10,508 nt of DNA from positions 1 to 10,508 of the forward strand of contig CAZTMB010000103.1 in the NCBI GenBank assembly GCA_964614695.1, in the 5' to 3' direction. The position numbers and the translations under genes are program-made. This DNA is from VGXO01 sp964614695 (GTDB lineage Bacteria > Planctomycetota > Phycisphaerae > Phycisphaerales > SM1A02). This document shows, piece by piece, positions 1 through 5,949 of the stretch; within the stretch, counting starts at the first letter, position 1, and every line of letters begins with the position of its first letter. The notes beneath the pieces are model-generated. The model made no database searches. It saw nothing but the letters and a program-made list of their open reading frames with translations, and was not told the DNA's origin.

Positions 1-1557
1 CAGGGGCCTGCCGAGTGCGCGGTGACCGGACTTGCTCCCGAGTCGGCGACCTTCGCGGCGGCGGGCGGGAGCGGATCCGTCACGGTTTCGACGAACGGGG
101 AGACGTGCGAGTGGTCTGCGACCTCCGATGCCGCCTGGCTCGTGATCACCTCCGGCGGCAGCGGGTCAGGTTCGAGCGGAGCCATCGAGTATTCGGTGGC
201 CACCAACGAGATCGCCGCGGCACGCACGGCGACGATCACCGTCGCCGGCTTCACGCATGTCGTCGAACAGGCGGCTGCTTCCTGCGAGGTGCTTGGGATC
301 TCGCCGCTTTCGGCGGAGATCGGTGCCGATGGCGGGGCAGGCCTGATCGTGGTCGCGACCAACGGCGATGTCTGCGGTTGGAGCGCGACCAGCGACGTGC
401 CGTGGATCGTGATCACCTCCGGAGCGAGCGGATCGGGCTTCTCCGGCGAGATCTCCTACAGCGTCGCGGAGAATCCGGACTCGATCTCGCGCATCGGCGT
501 GGTCACGATCTCCGGCTACAGCCACATCGTCTCACAGGCGCCGCGGGTCAACGTGCCTGGCGACTTCGACACGATCAACGAGGCGCTCGCCAACGTTCCC
601 GATGGAGCCACCATCGTGATCGAGCCCGGCACGTATCCAGGCCCCATCGATCTGACAGGTCGTTCGGTCGTCCTCGAGGGCGCCGAAGGCGCTGAAGTGA
701 TCATCGACGGCAGTGGCGGGGATGGACCCGCGATCATCGTGACGGCGCCGGCGGGCGTTGCCGAGGGCGGAACGTCCGTCTTCCGGTTCCTCACGATTCG
801 TGGAGGCTCGAGCGGGACGGTCGTTCCTCCGTTCGACTCTCCGGTCGGCGGCGGTGTGCTGATCGTCGGTGCGGACGTCGTCATCGAGGACTGCAAGATC
901 GTGGAGAACGCCTCCGCCAACGGGGCGGGCCTCGCCGCGATCGGCGCGTCCATCGAGCTGAACCGGGTCGAGTTCCGCGACAACGCCGGCACGGAGCTCG
1001 GCGGCGGAATCCTGCTTCGGGACAGCGATGCGGTCCTGATCGACGTCGTGGTGGCTCAGAACTCCGCGACGCTTCGCGGCGGCGGCATCGACGCCCAGGG
1101 CGGCACGCTGATGCTCGTCGGCGTGCTGGTCGAGGAGAACCAGACTGGCGGCCAGGGCGGCGGCATCGCATGGTCCGGCGGGGTCGGCCTCGGCGGCGCG
1201 GCCCTGACCATCTCCAACAGCGATCTGATCCTGAACGTGGCGGCATCGGGCGGCGGGCTCTGGATCGCTCCGGGCGTCGACGATGTGCTGATCGAGTCGA
1301 GCGTCGTCTGCAACAACGAGCCGGACGAGATCGTCGGCGAGTACGTGGACGGCGGCGACAACGACGTCTGCGACGGCTGCTTCGGCGACCTGACCGGCGA
1401 CGGCGTGATCGACGGCGCCGACCTGAGCGTGCTGCTCGGATTCTGGGGTCCGTGCGGACTTGGCCCCTGCGAGGCCGCCGACTTGACCGGCGACGGTCAG
1501 ATCGACGGTGCCGATCTCTCGGTTCTGCTCGGCGGATGGGGCGGCTGCGTGCCGTGA
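1..1557 (+). CDS. Exported BACON / beta-helix protein with dockerin-like tail (5' partial)
   Basis: The frame is open from base 1, so the true start and any signal peptide lie upstream; the GTG at 22 is internal. Visible order: two BACON-like domains of 89 residues each (bases about 10-543), each with a Cys at its start and a C.WSATSD..W.VITSG core; then a pectate-lyase-type right-handed beta-helix (about 550-1320) starting 'DFDTINEALANVPDGATIVI' with recurring GGG[IV] turns; then a Cys-containing linker and two dockerin-like DLTGDG.IDGADLSVLLG..WG units. BACON domains are usually carbohydrate- or mucin-binding modules, and beta-helices often bind or cleave polysaccharides. No catalytic residues are identifiable, so enzymatic activity is not claimed. 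The paired calcium-loop-like tail is typical of exported Phycisphaerales proteins and may serve anchoring or sorting (inference). The protein probably acts at the cell surface or outside. A strong hairpin follows the TGA stop. Frame and domain order are secure; function is uncertain. Confidence 0.9.
   Translation, partial: QGPAECAVTGLAPESATFAAAGGSGSVTVSTNGETCEWSATSDAAWLVITSGGSGSGSSGAIEYSVATNEIAAARTATITVAGFTHVVEQAAASCEVLGISPLSAEIGADGGAGLIVVATNGDVCGWSATSDVPWIVITSGASGSGFSGEISYSVAENPDSISRIGVVTISGYSHIVSQAPRVNVPGDFDTINEALANVPDGATIVIEPGTYPGPIDLTGRSVVLEGAEGAEVIIDGSGGDGPAIIVTAPAGVAEGGTSVFRFLTIRGGSSGTVVPPFDSPVGGGVLIVGADVVIEDCKIVENASANGAGLAAIGASIELNRVEFRDNAGTELGGGILLRDSDAVLIDVVVAQNSATLRGGGIDAQGGTLMLVGVLVEENQTGGQGGGIAWSGGVGLGGAALTISNSDLILNVAASGGGLWIAPGVDDVLIESSVVCNNEPDEIVGEYVDGGDNDVCDGCFGDLTGDGVIDGADLSVLLGFWGPCGLGPCEAADLTGDGQIDGADLSVLLGGWGGCVP
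10..543 (+). repeat. Two tandem BACON-like domain repeats (2 x 267 nt)
   Basis: The coding sequence repeats with a period of 267 nt (89 codons). Repeat 1 (10-276) begins AECAVTGLAPESATF and repeat 2 (277-543) begins ASCEVLGISPLSAEI. Both share a second Cys in the motif TNG[ED].C.WSATSD..W.VITSG.SGSG and end in a VEQA/VSQA strand. The protein similarity is clear while the DNA has diverged, which indicates an old duplication. The two Cys per repeat could form an intradomain disulfide (inference). Confidence 0.8.
1387..1542 (+). repeat. Duplicated dockerin-like calcium-loop motif
   Basis: Two 21-residue units (1387-1449 and 1480-1542) match at 19 of 21 positions; only V/Q and F/G differ. Each has the D.TGDG.IDG.D arrangement of acidic residues typical of a dockerin type I or EF-hand-like Ca2+ loop, then a short LSVLLG helix and a WG. 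Synonymous codons differ between the units (for example gacctg against gacttg, ctgagc against ctctcg), so the protein sequence rather than the DNA is conserved. A Cys-containing linker separates the units. Confidence 0.8.
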
Positions 1558-1583
1558 CGTGGGTCGCGGTGGTGTGATGTCAC

Positions 1584-1620
1584 GTCGGGCGTCCGATCGT
1601 TCCGCGGTCGGGCGCCCGGC
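1584..1620 (+). terminator. Strong intrinsic-terminator-like hairpin
   Basis: Bases 1584-1599 pair with 1605-1620 in a 16-bp stem (three G-U wobbles, no mismatch), closed by the 5-nt loop TTCCG. The moderately T-rich TTCGTTCTGG follows. It lies 26 nt after the beta-helix gene stop and before the nucleosidase gene, where a terminator is expected. The U tract is weak, as is common in high-GC genomes. Confidence 0.65.
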
Positions 1621-1640
1621 TTCGTTCTGGGCGCACGCGT

Positions 1641-1646
1641 TACGCT
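1641..1646 (+). promoter_or_regulatory. Possible -10 box just upstream of a leader ORF
   Basis: TACGCT matches the TANNNT form of a -10 element and ends 8 nt before the ATG at 1655. No -35 box of TTGACA type is visible at the usual distance. It is the only AT-containing hexamer between the terminator hairpin and the nucleosidase gene. Together with the absence of a Shine-Dalgarno sequence it suggests a short or leaderless transcript. Confidence 0.25.
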
Positions 1647-1654
1647 CTCCGGCG

Positions 1655-1696
1655 ATGACTCGACCCCCGTGGCCCTCCCGCGAACCCTCGTCATGA
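1655..1696 (+). CDS. Possible 13-codon leader peptide overlapping mtnN start
   Basis: An ATG at 1655 opens a 13-residue ORF, MTRPPWPSREPSS, ending in TGA at 1694-1696. That TGA overlaps the nucleosidase ATG (1693-1695) in an ATGA junction, the classic geometry of translational coupling. The ORF has no Shine-Dalgarno sequence but sits 8 nt after a -10-like hexamer, so it could be read from a leaderless mRNA. The peptide contains a PPWP stretch, and consecutive prolines can slow ribosomes. It resembles no known leader peptide. A chance ORF is quite possible at this length. Confidence 0.3.
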   Translation: MTRPPWPSREPSS

Positions 1697-2454
1697 GCCG
1701 AGCCCCCATCGGAATCCTCGGCGCGATGGACGAAGAGGTGCGGCGGCTTCGCGAATCGATCGCACCGAGCCGTGTGGAGTCGTCGGGGCGACGCCCCTAT
1801 CTCTTCGGCGAGATCGCGGGGCGTCCGGTGGTGCTCGCCTTCTCGCGGTGGGGAAAGGCGGCGGCCGCCTCGACCGCGACCACGATGATCGAGCGCTTCG
1901 GCGTCGAGCGTCTGGTCTTCAGCGGCGTCGCGGGAGCGATCGACCCGGCACTCGGCATCGGCGATGTGGTCGTGGCGTCCTCGCTGGTGCATCACGATCT
2001 CGACGCGAGGCCGTTCATCAGGCAGTACGAAGTGCCATTGCTCGATCTCGTCGAGATCCCGACCGATCCCACGCTCTCAGCCGCCGCGGAAGCCGCCGCG
2101 GGAGAGTTGCTCGGCAGCGGATTGTCCGAGCTGCTTTCCGAGGAGGAGTGTCGGCGCTTCGGAATCGATCGGCCGCAGGCTCGTCGAGGTCTCGTGGCGA
2201 GCGGCGACCGATTCATCGCGGATCCCGCGGAGGTGAGTCGCTTGCGCCGAGATCTCCCGGGACTCCTCGCGGTCGAGATGGAGGGTGCCGCCGTCGCGCA
2301 GGTCTGCTTCGAGCACAGCGTGCCATGTGCGGTGGTCCGGACGATCTCCGATCGGGCCGATCACGCGGCGCCGATCGACTTCGGGGCCTTCGTCTCGGAT
2401 GTGGCGAGCCGGTTCGGCGAACGGCTGGTGCACCGGACGATCGAGCGGCTGTAG
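1693..2454 (+). CDS. mtnN: 5'-methylthioadenosine/S-adenosylhomocysteine nucleosidase
   Basis: Cytoplasmic enzyme that cleaves adenine from methylthioadenosine and S-adenosylhomocysteine, in methionine salvage and removal of methylation by-products. At 253 residues it is slightly longer than E. coli MtnN/Pfs (232). Family motifs appear in order: GILGAMDEEV (6-16), where E15 corresponds to catalytic Glu12; FSGVAGA (76-82); GDVVVAS (90-96); HHDLDARPF (100-108); VEMEGAA (194-200), where E197 corresponds to Glu174; and RTISDRAD (216-223), where D220 corresponds to catalytic Asp197. All catalytic positions are present. The ATG at 1693 is preferred over the in-frame GTG at 1669 because family members begin a few residues before G.IGAM. 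No Shine-Dalgarno precedes it; translation may be coupled to the short leader ORF. About 15 extra residues around 142-165 form an acidic insert relative to E. coli. Another purine-nucleoside phosphorylase-fold hydrolase, such as futalosine hydrolase, is possible but fits less well. Confidence 0.9.
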   Translation: MSRAPIGILGAMDEEVRRLRESIAPSRVESSGRRPYLFGEIAGRPVVLAFSRWGKAAAASTATTMIERFGVERLVFSGVAGAIDPALGIGDVVVASSLVHHDLDARPFIRQYEVPLLDLVEIPTDPTLSAAAEAAAGELLGSGLSELLSEEECRRFGIDRPQARRGLVASGDRFIADPAEVSRLRRDLPGLLAVEMEGAAVAQVCFEHSVPCAVVRTISDRADHAAPIDFGAFVSDVASRFGERLVHRTIERL

Positions 2455-2474
2455 CGGCATCTTGGATGCGAGGA

Positions 2475-2501
2475 CCGCGGTAGTGTCGCCCGACTCCGCG
2501 G
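2475..2501 (+). terminator. Hairpin after mtnN, possible terminator
   Basis: CCGCGG (2475-2480) pairs with CCGCGG (2496-2501), extended after a one-base bulge by AGT/ACT around an 8-nt loop. It begins 20 nt after the nucleosidase stop. No U tract follows, so it could be a factor-dependent terminator, an mRNA stabiliser or simply a GC-rich palindrome. Confidence 0.3.
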
Positions 2502-2616
2502 GCTCAACGGGATGGGAACGGTGCAGCCGCTGAACCGACGGGGCGTTTGCATGAGCCCGATGGGATCGGACTGAGCTCGCCGCCGCGAGCCAAGGTTGTA
2601 CTCAAGCGTTCCGCCT

Positions 2617-2768
2617 GTTCTCCTCTTCTCCTGCTCTNNNNNNNNNNNNNNNNNNNNNNNNNNNNNNNNNNNNNNNNNNNNNNNNNNNNNNNNNNNNNNN
2701 NNNNNNNNNNNNNNNNNNNNNNNNNNNNNNNNNNNNNTCTCCTCCTCTCCTCCTCTCCTTATCTCCCC
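2617..2768 (+). repeat. CT-rich tandem repeat interrupted by the assembly gap
   Basis: Both edges of the N run are pure or nearly pure pyrimidine. The left side reads TTCTCCTCTTCTCCTGCTCT. The right side (from 2738) is the 8-bp unit TCTCCTCC, almost three copies, running into TTATCTCCCC. The unsequenced interior is very likely more of the same repeat, which would explain why assembly failed. The tract sits directly against the proposed DUF72 start and may vary in length between cells. Spacer 2455-2616 holds only the hairpin at 2475 and a 20-codon ORF (2512-2574) with no recognisable features. Confidence 0.7.
2638..2737. other. Assembly gap (100 N)
   Basis: Exactly 100 consecutive N, the conventional placeholder for a scaffold gap of unknown size. 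The real length, and therefore whether the reading frame continues across it, cannot be known from this sequence. Confidence 0.98.
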
Positions 2769-3740
2769 GTGCCCCGCCGCTCCGACGACCAGCCCGGCCT
2801 CTTTCCCGAGGACGCTCCGCCGAAACCGCTCCTGCAGCAGGAGGCGTGCGCTGAAATCGCGCGGATCCTTCCGCGGACCCTGAGGCTTGGCACCTCGTCA
2901 TGGTCATTCCCGGGTTGGGCGGATCTCGTCTACGACCGGTCGAAGCCCTCGGGAGAAGCCTCGCTCGCCAAGCACGGACTCGAGCAGTACGTGAAGTCGC
3001 CGCTCCTCAAGACGGTCGGCGTCGACCGCGCGTTCTACCGCCCGATGACCGTCGAGCAGGCTGGCATGCTCAAGCGGCAGGCGGGCGAGGGCTTCCGTTT
3101 CCTCGTGAAGGCGTATCGGGGACTGACCCATCGTTCCTACGGCGACCATGCGTTTCTCGATGCGGACTTCGCGCGCGACGCGGTGATCGCGCCGTTGGCC
3201 GAGGGGCTTGCCGACTCGCTCGGAACGCTCCTCTTCCAGTTCCCCGAGATGGGCCTGGCCGCGTCCGAGGCGGACGGATTTCTGGCCGCGCTCGATCGGT
3301 TCCTCGGATCGCTGCCCGGCGGACTCGCCTATGCGGTCGAAGTGCGAGACCGCGTGCTCCTGTCGCCGCGCACCGCGGCGATGCTCGCCGGCCACGGCAT
3401 CTCGTTCGGTCACGCGCTGCATCCCTCGATGCCCGCGCTCCCGGAACAGACCCGCCTGCTTGGGCCGGCGATCGACGAGGTCGCCGCGCCCGCCGTGCTC
3501 CGCTGGCTGCTCCGGCGGGAGCACACCTACGAAGGCGCGAAGACGCTCTACGAGCCGTTCGATCGACTGCTCGAGCCGGATCGTTCGAGTCGGCAGGAGG
3601 CGTCGGCGTGGTGCCTCGCGCAGGCCTTCCGAGGCCGCGAGACGTTCGTGATCGCGAACAACAAGGCCGAAGGCTCCTCGCCGCTTACGCTGCTCGAACT
3701 CGCGAAGGCGATCGCCGCGGATCTTGCGAGCCGACGCTGA
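2769..3740 (+). CDS. DUF72 (YecE-like) family protein
   Basis: A 323-residue protein of the DUF72/YecE family, a TIM-barrel-like group of unknown biochemical role. Family landmarks: LRLGTSSWSFPGW (38-50), the N-terminal G.S.WS..GW strand; the VDRAFYRPMT segment (85-94); the FLVKAYRGLTH strand (111-121); LLFQFP (154-159); YAVEVRD (188-194); and FVIANNKAEGSSPLTLLEL near the C-terminus (293-311), the conserved 'NN.A.GS.P' region. The start is uncertain. GTG at 2769 is the first in-frame start after the gap and gives a normal length with a short polar N-terminus ('QPGLFPEDAPP'), but no Shine-Dalgarno is present because the upstream DNA is a pyrimidine repeat. The frame is open back through the repeat, so an upstream start cannot be excluded. 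Its TGA directly abuts the stop of the convergent membrane-protein gene. Family assignment is secure; function is unknown. Confidence 0.88.
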   Translation: MPRRSDDQPGLFPEDAPPKPLLQQEACAEIARILPRTLRLGTSSWSFPGWADLVYDRSKPSGEASLAKHGLEQYVKSPLLKTVGVDRAFYRPMTVEQAGMLKRQAGEGFRFLVKAYRGLTHRSYGDHAFLDADFARDAVIAPLAEGLADSLGTLLFQFPEMGLAASEADGFLAALDRFLGSLPGGLAYAVEVRDRVLLSPRTAAMLAGHGISFGHALHPSMPALPEQTRLLGPAIDEVAAPAVLRWLLRREHTYEGAKTLYEPFDRLLEPDRSSRQEASAWCLAQAFRGRETFVIANNKAEGSSPLTLLELAKAIAADLASRR

Positions 3741-4235
3741 TCACGCCGCCCCGCGAGACTCCTTCGGCGGACGGGCCTTCAGGATCATGACCGCCGCGAT
3801 CACGCTCGACAGCACCATGACCGCGAAGAGCAGGACGTTCGCCAAGGGCTTCTCGCCGGCCTGCCACTTGGTGAAGCGTCCCCAGCCGACCACGGCGTAG
3901 GCGATCGCGAAGACGATCGGCAGCAGCATGCCGAGATGGATGCCGATCATGCCGATCGGCTTCGAGCGGGCGAGTTGGCTGGTCATGAAGCCCATGAGCA
4001 GCATGAGCAGCGCCGGTCCGATCGTGAAGATGAGCGGCGTGAGAGAGGGGGCCGCGACCGGGGCCGACTCGACCGCGCCGTCGGTCGCGGCTTCGGCTTC
4101 GGCCTGCGCCGGGGTCGGTGTGGGCGGGGCCTTCGCCTCGGCCCACGCGAGCCCGTAACCGATCAGTCCGAGCAGGATCAGGACGATCGCATAGAGGTTC
4201 ATGCGGCGTGCAGCGATGGCGGCGTGCGTGCTCAT
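3741..4235 (-). CDS. Four-helix membrane protein of unknown function
   Basis: I do not recognise this 164-residue protein. It has four predicted hydrophobic segments: residues 12-32 (NLYAIVLILLGLIGYGLAWA), 66-84, 95-118 and 131-152. Between helices 1 and 2 is a 30-residue Ala/Pro/Glu-rich linker (33-65, with PPTPTPAQAEAEAA) that is probably disordered. The C-terminus is short and basic (KARPPKES). No catalytic or metal-binding motif stands out, and the very short loops argue against an enzyme. It should lie in the cytoplasmic membrane. The start at 4235 is chosen over an upstream in-frame ATG (4316) because a GGAGA Shine-Dalgarno (4243-4247) lies 7 nt before it and the upstream extension is low-complexity. 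It is divergent from the HAD gene, sharing a 70-bp spacer, and convergent with the DUF72 gene with zero bases between stops. The reading frame is well supported; no role is inferred. Confidence 0.75.
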   Translation of the reverse strand: MSTHAAIAARRMNLYAIVLILLGLIGYGLAWAEAKAPPTPTPAQAEAEAATDGAVESAPVAAPSLTPLIFTIGPALLMLLMGFMTSQLARSKPIGMIGIHLGMLLPIVFAIAYAVVGWGRFTKWQAGEKPLANVLLFAVMVLSSVIAAVMILKARPPKESRGAA

Positions 4236-4242
4236 GAATTCA

Positions 4243-4247
4243 TCTCC
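4243..4247 (-). promoter_or_regulatory. Ribosome binding site that fixes the membrane-protein start
   Basis: On the minus strand, GGAGA lies 7 nt before the ATG at 4235. This is the clearest Shine-Dalgarno in the window and favours 4235 over the upstream in-frame ATG at 4316. Confidence 0.6.
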
Positions 4248-4293
4248 GGTGGGGGCGGGGGGCGGCTGCAGTTGCGAGCAGGCTTCGTCGTCC

Positions 4294-4299
4294 GACAAT
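4294..4299 (+). promoter_or_regulatory. Possible -10 box 6 nt before the HAD start
   Basis: GACAAT matches TATAAT at four of six positions and ends 6 nt before the ATG at 4306. No Shine-Dalgarno is present between them. The position fits a leaderless start; the hexamer alone is weak evidence. Confidence 0.2.
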
Positions 4300-4305
4300 G
4301 GTCCG

Positions 4306-4992
4306 ATGCTCGCCACGCATCAATTCGCCGCCATCTTCGATCTCGACGGCACGCTCGTCGACTCCTACGACGCCCACTTCGACGCCTGGCGGCAAGTCGC
4401 CGGCGAGATCGGGCACGATCTCACCATCGAGCAGTTCGCGAAGCAGTTCGGCCGAACCAACGATCCGATCCTTCGGGAGCTCTTCGAATGGGTCGGACGC
4501 GAGGCCCCGGACGCCGCCGGCCTCCGAGCGCTCGCCGACCGCAAGGAGTCGATCTTCCGATCCGCGATCGAGCAGGCGTTCCCGGCGATGGCGGGAGGAC
4601 GCGAGCTGCTCAGGGCCCTCCGCGAATCGGGCTGGCGTTTGGCGGTCGGTTCATCGGCGCCGCCGGACAACGTCTCGCTCGCGGTCGCGGGCCTCGAGGC
4701 GGGCTCGCTCTTCGAAGCCCTCGTCACCGGTGACGACGTGAAGCACGGCAAGCCCGATCCGGAGGTCTTCCTGCTCGCCGCGGAGCGGCTTGGGGTCGAG
4801 CCGTCGCGGTGCGTCGTCGTCGAGGATGCGCCCCCCGGTCTCGAAGCCGCGCGAAGAGCGGGCATGGCCTCGATCGGCCTCGCCTCCAAGGGGCGATCCC
4901 GGGAGGAACTCTCCGCGGCGGATCTCGTGGTCGACTCGCTCGCGGACCTCGATCCGAGAACCTTCCTTCGACTGGCGGAAGCACGATCCTGA
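4306..4992 (+). CDS. HAD-IA hydrolase, beta-phosphoglucomutase-like
   Basis: A 228-residue cytoplasmic HAD-superfamily phosphatase or phosphomutase with all four motifs: I, FDLDGTLVDS (11-20), nucleophile D12 and acid/base D14; II, VGSSAPPDN (114-122), S116; III, K149 in HGKPDPEVF (148-155); IV, VVEDAPPGLEAARRAGM (171-187), metal-binding E173/D174. An alpha-helical cap (about 22-95) follows motif I, giving subclass IA. GKPDPE plus VEDAPPG is the beta-phosphoglucomutase/phosphoglycolate-phosphatase signature, so a sugar phosphate is the likely substrate, but it cannot be fixed from sequence. The start at 4306 places DLDGT at the usual distance from the N-terminus; an in-frame ATG at 4201 would add 35 low-complexity residues. 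It is the first gene of an apparent operon, 36 nt ahead of the sulfotransferase, so it may supply or trim a phosphorylated sugar for the downstream transferases (inference). Confidence 0.88.
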   Translation: MLATHQFAAIFDLDGTLVDSYDAHFDAWRQVAGEIGHDLTIEQFAKQFGRTNDPILRELFEWVGREAPDAAGLRALADRKESIFRSAIEQAFPAMAGGRELLRALRESGWRLAVGSSAPPDNVSLAVAGLEAGSLFEALVTGDDVKHGKPDPEVFLLAAERLGVEPSRCVVVEDAPPGLEAARRAGMASIGLASKGRSREELSAADLVVDSLADLDPRTFLRLAEARS

Positions 4993-5016
4993 GCCGGGTG
5001 GCGCCGGCTTCCGATC

Positions 5017-5022
5017 TACATT
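5017..5022 (+). promoter_or_regulatory. Possible -10 box before sulfotransferase 1
   Basis: TACATT matches the -10 consensus at four of six positions, including the key TA and final T, and ends 6 nt before the ATG at 5029. No Shine-Dalgarno is visible. This could be an internal promoter giving a leaderless message for the sulfotransferase-glycosyltransferase pair. No -35 box is evident. Confidence 0.3.
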
Positions 5023-5028
5023 GACCCG

Positions 5029-5949
5029 ATGGCACCGCCGCCTGAACGAGAGGGTCTGCGCGAGAGCCCGGACGCGGCCGCCCTTGCGATGTCGCCGACG
5101 CTGCTCGTGGGCGCCCCGCGCAGCGGCACGACGTGGCTGCAGCGGATGCTGCTCGCGCATCCAGACTGCTGCGGAGGGCAGGAGTCGCACTTTCTCGCGA
5201 GCTTCGCGAAGGTGCGTCAGGACTTCGACCGCAAGCGCGACCTGCCCCGTCCCCATGGTCTGGCGGCGTACCTCACGCGTGAGGAGCTGCTCGAGGGACT
5301 GCGTGCGATGTGGATTCGGACCTTTGCCGAGACGATCGCGGCGAAGCCTTCGGCGAAGTTGCTCATCGAGAAGACCCCCGACCATGCGATGCACCTCGAC
5401 TTCGCTGCCGAACTGCTTCCGGGTTGCCGCGTGATCCATCTCGTGCGGGACAGCCGGGCGGTGGCGGCCAGCCTGATCCGCGCGAGTCGCGAGCCATGGG
5501 GCCGCGACTGGGCGCCACGCACGTCGAAGGCGGCGGCGGAGCGATGGCTCGAGTGCGTCGAGGCGGCCGAGCAGTCCGGGTTGTCGTTCGGATCGTCGCG
5601 GTTCCTTCGGGTCCACTACGAAGCCCTGCACGCGGCCCCTTCGATCGAGCTCGCCCGCGTGCTGGCATTCCTCGGCGTGTCCGCTTCGCAGGGCGAGACG
5701 GCGCGAATCGTCGGAGCGATCGACGGCCCCGACCGAGGCGAGACGGTGGGCGTGATTGCGCTACGGGGCGAACTTCGCGATCGTCCGGCTCGGGAGCCAG
5801 CGGGCTTCGCCGGTGAGGGCCGCGTCGATGGATGGAAGGGCACCCTCGGTTGGCGAGGCGAGCGGCAGGTCTGGTCGATCACGCGGACGGTGATGGAGCG
5901 GCTCGGCTACACGCGGGATGGATGGTCCCGAGGAGACTCGCCCGCATGA
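5029..5949 (+). CDS. PAPS-dependent sulfotransferase 1
   Basis: A 306-residue sulfotransferase-family protein, predicted to move a sulfuryl group from PAPS to an acceptor such as a carbohydrate hydroxyl. Signature pieces: the 5'-phosphosulfate-binding loop LLVGAPRSGTTWLQRML (25-41); IEKTPDHAMHL (113-123), a segment common in bacterial carbohydrate-type sulfotransferases; the 3'-phosphate-binding region VIHLVRDSRAVAASLIRA (135-152), with the R..S pattern; FLRVHYEAL (192-200), matching the family's 'RYEDL' strand; and a late GWKGTLGW segment (268-275). No signal peptide or membrane helix is seen, so it is probably cytoplasmic. The start is the ATG at 5029; a second in-frame ATG at 5089 sits just before the P-loop and cannot be excluded. 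Its TGA overlaps the glycosyltransferase ATG (ATGA, 5946-5949), so the two are likely co-translated. The acceptor is unknown. Confidence 0.88.
   Translation: MAPPPEREGLRESPDAAALAMSPTLLVGAPRSGTTWLQRMLLAHPDCCGGQESHFLASFAKVRQDFDRKRDLPRPHGLAAYLTREELLEGLRAMWIRTFAETIAAKPSAKLLIEKTPDHAMHLDFAAELLPGCRVIHLVRDSRAVAASLIRASREPWGRDWAPRTSKAAAERWLECVEAAEQSGLSFGSSRFLRVHYEALHAAPSIELARVLAFLGVSASQGETARIVGAIDGPDRGETVGVIALRGELRDRPAREPAGFAGEGRVDGWKGTLGWRGERQVWSITRTVMERLGYTRDGWSRGDSPA
5931..5935 (+). promoter_or_regulatory. Ribosome binding site of the glycosyltransferase gene
   Basis: AGGAG lies 10 nt before the ATG at 5946, inside the end of the sulfotransferase gene. It supports the ATGA-overlap start over the in-frame ATGs further upstream. 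Confidence 0.55.

Noticed and set aside
10..1542. CRISPR-like or other short spaced repeats
   Set aside because: The repeats here are coding domain repeats of 267 nt and 63 nt with diverged DNA; there are no regular short identical repeats with unique spacers anywhere in the window.
532..1995. Long minus-strand ORF of 487 codons opposite the beta-helix and nucleosidase genes
   Set aside because: It spans two well-supported plus-strand genes and the terminator between them, is His/Arg/Asp-rich without domain motifs, and fits an antisense shadow in high-GC DNA.
2512..2574. 20-codon ORF in the spacer before the assembly gap
   Set aside because: It has no ribosome binding site, no recognisable peptide features and no conserved junction with a neighbour; chance is sufficient at this length.
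2547..2768. Extension of the DUF72 gene upstream to the ATG at 2547 across the N run
   Set aside because: The frame across 100 N is arbitrary because the gap size is unknown, and the added residues would be a pyrimidine-repeat-coded Leu/Ser/Pro stretch not expected for the family. Kept only as a caveat.
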